Below, one piece after another: positions 56,471 to 64,000 of a stretch of DNA of 64,000 bases; the stretch's first letter is position 1, and the number at the start of each line of letters is the position of its first letter. The translations under genes and the position numbers were made by a program. The notes under the pieces are model-generated. The model made no database searches. It had not been told where the DNA came from and saw only the letters and a program-made list of their open reading frames with translations. The stretch is from Daucus carota subsp. sativus (taxonomy: Eukaryota > Streptophyta > Magnoliopsida > Apiales > Apiaceae), in NCBI RefSeq assembly GCF_001625215.2, contig NC_030385.2, positions 13,633,135 through 13,697,134 on the forward strand, in the 5' to 3' direction.

Positions 56471-59340
56471 AGGCCTCTTTTTTTTTTAAAGATGAGCAGG
56501 CTTTTCTGGGTAAAAACTAGAACTGGATGGAGTTGTCCTTGACTCCTTGGTAATTACTACTGCCTACTGGTTAATAAAGACTAAAGAGGGAAAATGAAGG
56601 AAAGCAATACGCTGATGCCTCTATTATTGTTTTATTAATTAATATGTTTGGAAGCTTTAATCTTTACTGTAAACATGATGACCCTGATAATTTTCTTCAT
56701 TTTCTTTGATAAATGGTATTGTCTGTGTTTATGCTTTGTCATACCAGGTTTTAATAATTAAACGCATCTGATAACAGAAACATTCGTGCTCATAATTATT
56801 GTTAGCACTTCTTAGAGGGAAATATTTTCAGTACGGGGAGGTTAATGAAGTTTATATCAGTCTGGCAACTTCTTCCATTCATGTTAGTTTACCTTGACAC
56901 TTAATCTTATGGTCCCCCGTTGGACCATCTCACTGCTTTTCTCAGTGGAGAAACTAGAATTGAGTAAAGAAGTGCAGATTGTAATGTATGGCCTACAAGA
57001 AACATAATTGTTCTCAGTTAATGAGTATATACCCCCATTACTGTTAGACACTGTCCGACACGCACCTTTATGAAAACACCATTTGTACAGTTTAATGAAG
57101 AAATGACAGGTATTCTAAAAATTGTGAAGTAGATGTAAGTGGTTGCCTGGTTGGGGGAGATCCTATTGCTACGCTATCTAGGTAGTTCCCCCAATTTTTT
57201 TGGGTGGTCTTATAAATATTTGTTTAGTTTGTGTTGATGCATATTTTGTATACCCAGATATGTAAAAGATATGATGCATGCAATTTTTTAATTGAATATA
57301 GGGAAGGAGGGGGGGATATTCTGTTAGGTATAACAAAAAGCATTCTTTATAAGTGATAAAATGCTTTGTTGACTAAAGGAAAATAACTTCAAGCAATTTG
57401 AAGAAAATTTAGTGAGGACTGCCCAAAAGGCCAAATTCTTTTAGTTTTTTTTGTTGCCAAGTAAAGTTCTTAATAGTTTTGTAGGTTGTTCTGGTGGTGA
57501 ATTATATGCAGCCTATCAAAAATTTGTGATCATCTGTCGATTGTTAACTTTAGGCAGATTTTATGTTCAGTTGTTTGAGCTACAATTGGATTTGCATGAA
57601 TTAGATTCCCTCTAGGAAACCATTTATGTCAAATAATTGAGATGCTTAATTAATGTCTAAGCTGTATGTAAAGCTTCTTTCTCGTGATTGAATCTGGTGT
57701 GTAGCATGTGAGTTGTTATCTTTACCTTTGCTAGGCACCCAGATGTTGATTATTACTTTAAGGCTAACTAAAGATTTTATTTATGTCACTTTACATAAAG
57801 TTAGAGTTTATAGATTGCTTCAGTCTGAATTTCGCGAGCCCTGTCAAATTTCTTCACATAGTACCTGTTTAATATCAAGAAAGATGGTAATTTTGAAGTT
57901 AAAATCATCTAAGTCGGATTCATGTGAAGACAGAATGATTCTTTATATGTATGCTTCAAAGGGAACATCTTTCTGGCGCACTTTAGATAATCTGAGCTTG
58001 ATGTACTCTATACACGGGATAACTTTTCAAATATTTGGTACTGATTGATATTTGTTTTATTAAACAAAGGTCTATAGATTGTTCTGCATCTTTAATACTT
58101 GACCTAATACGCTGATTTGAACTTTTTTGTGCTAGTTGGCCCTTCCTTTAAGGAGATTAGACAAGGAAACGATGAGTTCCACTTGTGCAGAAAGCTGGAA
58201 TTTGTCGGCCAATCAAGACTCCACTAACTCCACAATTATACTACAAGAAGTTGTATTAGGGTAATCTTATTTGTGGTCCCACAATTGATCAAGATTAAAA
58301 CTGAATGATGCTGATGATTATCACTCCATGTTAATGATGCATGAACCCTCAAAGATACACCACAACTTGGTTGGAGGGGGACCTGAGGGTCGATGTGACA
58401 TAGCCGAAAGCAAAAGTTAGCTAGCCTGAAGACCATATGGTTACTTGCCTTTTTTCATGCTTAGCTTTCTTACTCTGCATGCTTCTTTGCTTTTATTCAG
58501 CACTGTATAGAATCATTGTGTTGCCCCTGCAAGTATTAAGTGATTGTCTCGAGTTCTCGAACCATTTAAAAGTGAAAGATAGTTTTTTTTTTCCTTGTTT
58601 TATTACGTTATTTTTCCTATCATCCACAAGATTCCTGTTTCGTCTTTCATTTCTATTCGAACAAGAAAAAGTGCTGCCCCAGTATGAGTGCCAATAGGGA
58701 TCATGGTTCAGTCCTTAGAATTGACCTTGATATATAGTTCAGCCCTTGAACTTATGTAGATTCATAGTACTACTTCATTAAGGTGTATAGAATTGTAGGC
58801 TTTGTGGTCGGCAGATCTCTTTGAGCTTTCAGACAGAAAGTTTGGCTTCTCTGCATTAAGTAGTGTGTTATGAATATATGATGCCTTGGTTGATAGATGT
58901 AATATACACGTTTGAAAAAATTTGTTGTCTGCTAAGCCAGTAGTCGGCAAATTTTAGTGATTTACTTACCTACACTCAGTAATGTTTTACTTTGTGGTGT
59001 CAATATGTCCTTAAAGGCAAGAGCATAATCATCCACAAAGCTTTCAGTTTTTTGTGTGTGTCAAGCCAAAAGAGCTTTGTACAGTTGAATTTATATTCCC
59101 ATCTTCAATACATGTCTTCCCTTTCTAATGTTGTATTTGACGAACTGTCCCTGTATTGTTTGATTTTAATTTACTCCGCAATAAGTGAGGACGGTAAGGA
59201 GCCGATGATGCCGAGTCGGAATTTATTTATGTTGTGCTGTAGCTCCTCGGTGGTGTATACGACCGGATTGGATGAAGGGCATTATTATTCTATTGAATAC
59301 TCTTATCCTTGGAGTATCAGAAATAAGTACTAAAATCATT
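56471..59340. other. 2.9 kb without a supported gene
   Basis: The base composition is less AT-biased than the flanks and many short frames exist (for example 57713-58048 and 58992-59333, plus strand). None shows a motif or clear exon chain. It could be part of a long intron, an untranslated transcript or old gene debris. I cannot decide. Confidence 0.4.
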
Positions 59341-60845
59341 GCTCGTTTATATCAAATTAGTCACCCGTTACAAAATTCATTCAATTTGGTAATTTGGTCT
59401 CTGACTTATAAAGTTTGATCGATTAAATGATTTGTTGATGACGATCAATATTTAACTTTTTTTTATGTTTCCAAAAAAAAAATATTTAACTTTTTTTTAT
59501 AACAATAATAACAATTCAAGTTCACAAGTGAAATGTGTATAGGACTCGATAAGATTCCACAATCAAACTTATAAAATAAGAATGATTTTATATTTTTAAT
59601 CGTATAGCGTTTTGATATCATTTATAACATTTCAATTTTATTACACACTAGATTCAATAATCTATATATCTGTCCAAAATTGATAACAAATTAGTATATA
59701 GTTTTTTATTCATGTGTGATTTTTAAATTTTGAAATACTCTTTGTTTAATCCCGAGGGTAATGTAATTTGATATAAATTTCAATTTTGGCGATCATATTG
59801 GGTTGTGTAACGAGTGACTAAGTTGTTTTGCAACGTGACTAGGTTGATATATGACGACGAAACGTGTTATGAACTTATGATTCTAAAAATTATCTTTAAT
59901 TAATGAAAATTGAAGAAGAATGAGCCAGAATGATATGGCTAGGATAACCCCACCTGGGTTTGCCTCGGAGAGTGATGTGTAAACAGAAACTCTGCAAGGA
60001 GGAGAGGAAGAGAATTTGTCGGTTCACACAAACAGGATCCAAATTATGTGTTCAAATATTAATGCGAGGGGAAGGGAGAGTAAATGACTCACTTCTTTCT
60101 TAGAAACTTCTTTCGAGGTCAACATTAACGCAGCAAAAGATATACTCATGTTTTTTTTCTGAAATAATATGTGCCCTTTTTTCATTATATTTATTCTTTA
60201 AAATATCGATCGTTGACTTTTTATACGTATTTTTTTAATTATTTGATTGTTTAGCTAGAATTATTATTATTTTTAAATAAATGTATATAATTAATATTAT
60301 AACTCAGAAAAAAAATATACAATAATAATCTTATTGTATAATTAAAAGACTTAGAAATTTATGTCAAAAATCAAACGACATATATTTTAAAATATTGAGA
60401 ATATAAAGTTTGCATGAAGGGTTGTAAAAATTAGCATACCACTTTTTATATTAAAATAATTAAATGAGAAACCATAAAGTTAGTTATAGGATGAGAAATG
60501 AATTGTGAACAATTACGTACAAAAACCAAATCTTTAGATGATCGGCTTGACCTTTTGTGGGGTAAGGTTTTAAGTTTGGTCAATGTCCATGTCTAATTAA
60601 ATCGGGCGGTAAAGGACATTTATGTCCCTTTCTTACGCTTAATGTCATGCCAAATTGTTTATGACATTATGTAAATCTGAATTTTTAAAAAACTCTCATC
60701 TTAGTAATCGGTTGTCCGGGTTCAGAACTTGTTTGACATGGCTTATAGTCTCATGTTCTAAATTATTTCCGGCTTTAAATTAGTATAATTCACACACACA
60801 TATATAATAATTGGAAGCTGACTTAAAATTAAAAATTAGAATTTA
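59341..60845. other. AT-rich intergenic DNA, no gene
   Basis: No coding frame or element boundary is evident. Confidence 0.5.
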
Positions 60846-61087
60846 GGAGGTGTTTGATCGGGACTTAAAAGTCCGACATCTGGATTTATAAGTTATAAGC
60901 ACTTATTCGTAGTGTAAAAATTCAAGAAGCACTTAAAAAAAGTTGGGAATAGTAGTTTTTGTTTCACAAATACTACTTATTTACCAAACACCTTAATCAC
61001 TTATAAGTCTAAACTTGCTTCTAACTCCAACTTCACTTTTTTACATTAAGCAATAAGTACTTATTTTAAACTCACCCAAACGGCCCC
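60846..61087. mobile_element. Tourist-like MITE
   Basis: The left end GGAGGTGTTTGATCGGGACT and the reverse-complemented right end GGGGCCGTTTGGGTGAGTTT are related. TTA flanks both sides (60843-60845, 61088-61090). The 242-bp body has AAGCACTTATT and AATAAGTACTTATT in opposite arms. Confidence 0.65.
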
Positions 61088-61403
61088 TTAGAATGTGATA
61101 AAATGTACTTTTTGAAATAAAATAACTTTTTTATGAAAATTAATTTTATTACTCAAATAACTAACATATCATATTTATTTTTATTAATTGTATTTTCACA
61201 AAATCATATATTATCTATATAAAATTCTTTAAACACATAACCTAAATTATATATTCATCATAATAAATTATAATTATTTTTCTAAATTTATCCAAACACG
61301 AACAAAAACCACGCAACCAATACTAAACACCCAAGATATAAAATATATCCTTCCACGATTATTAGAAATGTCAAAATACTAATTTGTATCAATTTACAGG
61401 ATA

Positions 61404-61606
61404 CTTCTCCATCCCAAAAATAATGATCCTCTAACCTTTTGTAAGTATTACAATATCTTTTAAATTTTTTGTTTTGTCTAAAACTATTGCTACTATACTT
61501 TTATACAAAACAAAAATTTGAAACAATATTATTTATAAATACCTCTACCAACCACACTAAAATACTTGCAAAAAGAAGTGGCTCATTATTTTTGGGACGA
61601 AGAGAG
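61404..61606. mobile_element. Stowaway MITE
   Basis: The left end CTTCTCCATCCCAAAAATAA and the reverse-complemented right end CTCTCTTCGTCCCAAAAATA align, both running into ATAATGA. TA duplications flank it at 61402-61403 and 61607-61608. It is 203 bp long. The end sequence and TA target are those of Stowaway (Tc1/mariner). Confidence 0.85.
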
Positions 61607-62737
61607 TATATAAATTAATTAATACTCTCTTTGTCTCATTCATTTTTATACAATTTCTATTTTCAGGATGTCTTTTCATTTTTATAAATTTCAAAACTAA
61701 AACCCTGATCTATAATTATAGCCAAACCTCTTATAAATGATTATAATTGTCTAACCACTTCAGATCCATAACAAATGCCACATCATCCCATTACCATATT
61801 AAAACAATACATTTTATTTATAAAAATTTGAAATAATAATAACATACTATTCTTAAAAATATAGTCAATCAATATAGCTAATACCATCAAAGCAAAATTT
61901 CTTACAGGTTCAGTAAATTTTACATAATATCTTATGGGTACAATTTAGCCAAACATGGTAACTAATTCCATTATACTCTAAAACAATATGACACCCACTA
62001 CTTTATTCCACTATCTCTATTATATAATTTATAAATACTATTTCACCCACTACTTTTTTTTTCACTAATTCTATTCTATAATAATATAAACACTTTTACA
62101 CATTACTTTCCTCCACTATCTCATATCAATTACTCCATTTGTCACATTTAATTCTGTACGTTTTTCCACTACACGAGACACATTTCAATACTCTTATAAA
62201 ATATATTTTTATAATTTATTTCTCAAATTTTTTTCTGAATAAAAATTTAACATCTAAATTTTTATTCATAAACGCAAAATATTAAAAATAAGTTACCGAT
62301 TTATATCTTACAGGAGTATTAAAATGCACGTCATATCCTCGTCTTACAATATATACTATCAGGGAGTATTTAATATAAATAAGTCTCAATACTTTTTCAT
62401 CCAACTTTACTTATTTTTTACCCATTTTCTTGTTCTTCCTGTCCAAAGACAATGCAGCCGTTTGTTTCTACTTCCGACTTCTGTTTTTCTTGATCCTTGA
62501 TTCGTTTGCGTAAATAAGCAGAAACACTTTCAAGAAGTTGAAAATGTTACTTTTTTCTCACAGCTTCCGCTTCTTTTCCAAACACTCTATTAACTTGATT
62601 ATTTCTCATTTTATTACTTTAAGCGAAAAATCACTTATCTTAAGTTAATCCAAACCGCGAGGACATATATAACCGGTGGAAGGGCAAGTAAAAGGAAAGG
62701 GCTTTGGTGTGCATAAACACAATTATAATAGGCATCA
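61607..62737. other. AT-rich DNA with further MITE-like debris
   Basis: Stowaway-like starts occur at about 61624 (CTCTCTTTGTCTCATTC) and 62133 (CTCCATTTGTCAC), the latter possibly ending at GGGAGTA near 62366. Partners are weak, so I do not call them as elements. There is no gene. Confidence 0.4.
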
Positions 62738-62765
62738 ACACGTGTGGCGAGCGGCGCACGTGTGG
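62738..62765. promoter_or_regulatory. Paired G-box/ABRE motifs
   Basis: ACACGTGTGGC (62738-62748) and GCGCACGTGTGG (62754-62765) lie in the same orientation, 16 bp apart, in a locally GC-rich stretch. CACGTG cores with GTGGC are abscisic-acid-response or bZIP/bHLH sites. No gene follows within the window. Confidence 0.45.
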
Positions 62766-63870
62766 TCCGGGAATATAGAGTAAAATTGTATGTAATGATT
62801 GGGTAGGCCAGGACGTGGAACCATCCGCACGAGTGGTTAGGGATGCGATGGATGAGATGGAATGGGATGGACAGCCTTTCTTTTATTTATCATCATCATA
62901 CCTGCTTTGCTCACCCCCATTTACAGCTACCCAATCGCCCCACTCGCCACCTGCTTATCACTTTCTCTTTTAATGCCGCACATATTATTATATCACCCTC
63001 CGTATCTCCTTTCTTCCTTCACATCCTTATTTTTAACTAATTTTTCTCTTTTTATATCTCTAAATCGCTTTTTTATTCGCTCTCCGAAAGTGTTCCAGGA
63101 ATCGTATTAGAGTTGAGCTAATCATGAATCACCACGTCAGTTTTATAAGTAAACACTTAACTTATGATTAGATCTTAATATAAATTTCTCATTCATCTTT
63201 TCTGGGAAGAGCTTTTGGTTAAATCACACATGTCAGAGCAACTTCATGGGTACCTGTTTTTGTTGGAATTATAAACCTGCAAATAATATATAAGTTTCTA
63301 AAGATATTTTATTGAAGAATATTTTATGCGTTTCGGGTTGTGCATTGAGCAAGTTATCTTTTAAAGTGTTTTTTCATAAGTATTATCCCTCTATTTATAT
63401 TTATAGGCGTATCATTCACTTCCTCTATATTTCCTCTACCCTATAAAATGTAACCGTCCAAGACATTTAATACTCATAATCAATGTCATTATGAAATCAC
63501 AATTGTAACTCCCACATATCCCACTTAAATATTACTTAATATTCAAATATACAAATAATTTATTTTATTTTTTTTATATTTGACAAACTAAGTCAAATAC
63601 AACAGTTTTGGACCACAAAAATAATGGATATCTAAAATACAAGAAGTCAAAAAAATTATTTACCTCTAATAATATTACTACATTGGCTACATATATTTAC
63701 AACATGATGTTTAGTTATTATTTTGAAATTAAAATTGTAACGGCTATATTGTAACATATTATATACAAGTGACATATTTGTTAGAATTCCCGGCAACTAT
63801 CCAAGCATATTTAATATCATTTCACAAAGTCGAACAATATGGAATTATTTATTATTTATGAGTTAGGGAT
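62766..63870. other. Possible upstream region of a gene outside the window
   Basis: The part 62766-63110 is less AT-biased, with CT-rich stretches; from 63180 it is AT-rich. No coding frame is supported. Confidence 0.4.
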
Positions 63871-64000
63871 GACAATTAGGTCAAGTCATGTCGGGTTGAG
63901 TTGTATACGGCAGAATTCAAATTCAAAATCGAAACTTTTACTCATATCCGAACCCAAAAAAAATAATCTAAACCTGATCCAATGAATTGCACATTGAATT
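63871..64000. mobile_element. Possible hAT-like element end, cut by the window edge
   Basis: TTAGGGATGACAATTAGGTC followed by GTCGGGTTGAG and later CCGAACCC resembles the starts of many plant hAT-type elements. The other end lies outside the window, so this is a guess from pattern. Confidence 0.3.

Noticed and set aside
58130..58440. Possible non-coding RNA with short repeats and GATGATGA-like words
   Set aside because: I tested it by eye for a C/D snoRNA or known miRNA/TAS3 motifs and found no C, D, tasiARF or mature miRNA match.

Overview
This window is plant nuclear DNA, AT-rich, with multi-exon GT-AG genes separated by transposon-filled intergenic sequence. The gene content (PERK-type receptor kinase, plant-type U1-70K, a DDM1 remodeler, a tRNA-Glu) and long AT-rich introns fit a eudicot. 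I cannot name the species from sequence alone.

Layout, left to right. (1) 169-3193 (+): an eight-exon proline-rich extensin-like receptor kinase of 585 residues. (2) 4077-17480: a string of terminal-inverted-repeat transposons abutting one another across (TA)n tracts. They are a 438-bp element, a 686-bp element, an 11.9-kb Mutator-like element (MULE) and one end of another family. The large MULE carries a decayed ULP1-type cysteine-protease gene (+) and a decayed FAR1-type transposase gene (-). The transposase gene holds an internal 1.38-kb tandem duplication. (3) 17.5-26 kb: a 41-bp minisatellite, a LINE remnant, Helitron ends, a broken formate-tetrahydrofolate ligase copy and a complete 383-bp Helitron. 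(4) 26177-32199 (+): U1-70K, ten exons, whose sixth intron is by far the longest. (5) 33496-34502: a second Helitron, holding promoter-like sequence. (6) 37368-43528 (+): a complete 15-exon DDM1 gene (756 residues) with a leader intron. (7) 44157-44227 (-): tRNA-Glu(UUC). (8) 45065-49079 (+): a two-exon gene for a 104-residue membrane protein; its 3.7-kb intron holds a hAT-like element. (9) 49964-52348: two nested hAT-like elements of one family in opposite orientation, rich in the palindrome CGACTAGTCG. (10) 54797-56331: a second string of TA-flanked elements from the same families as region 2. (11) 56.5-64 kb: no convincing gene; MITEs and, near 62.74 kb, a G-box/ABRE pair that may belong to a gene outside the window.

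The host genes are unrelated housekeeping or signalling functions: cell-wall sensing kinase, 5' splice-site recognition, chromatin silencing of transposons, and translation. DDM1, known to silence MULEs in Arabidopsis, lies about 20 kb from a large MULE with both a transposase and a ULP1-type gene. The most unusual structures are the two TA-linked element strings, the nested palindrome-rich hAT pair, and the transposase-internal duplication.
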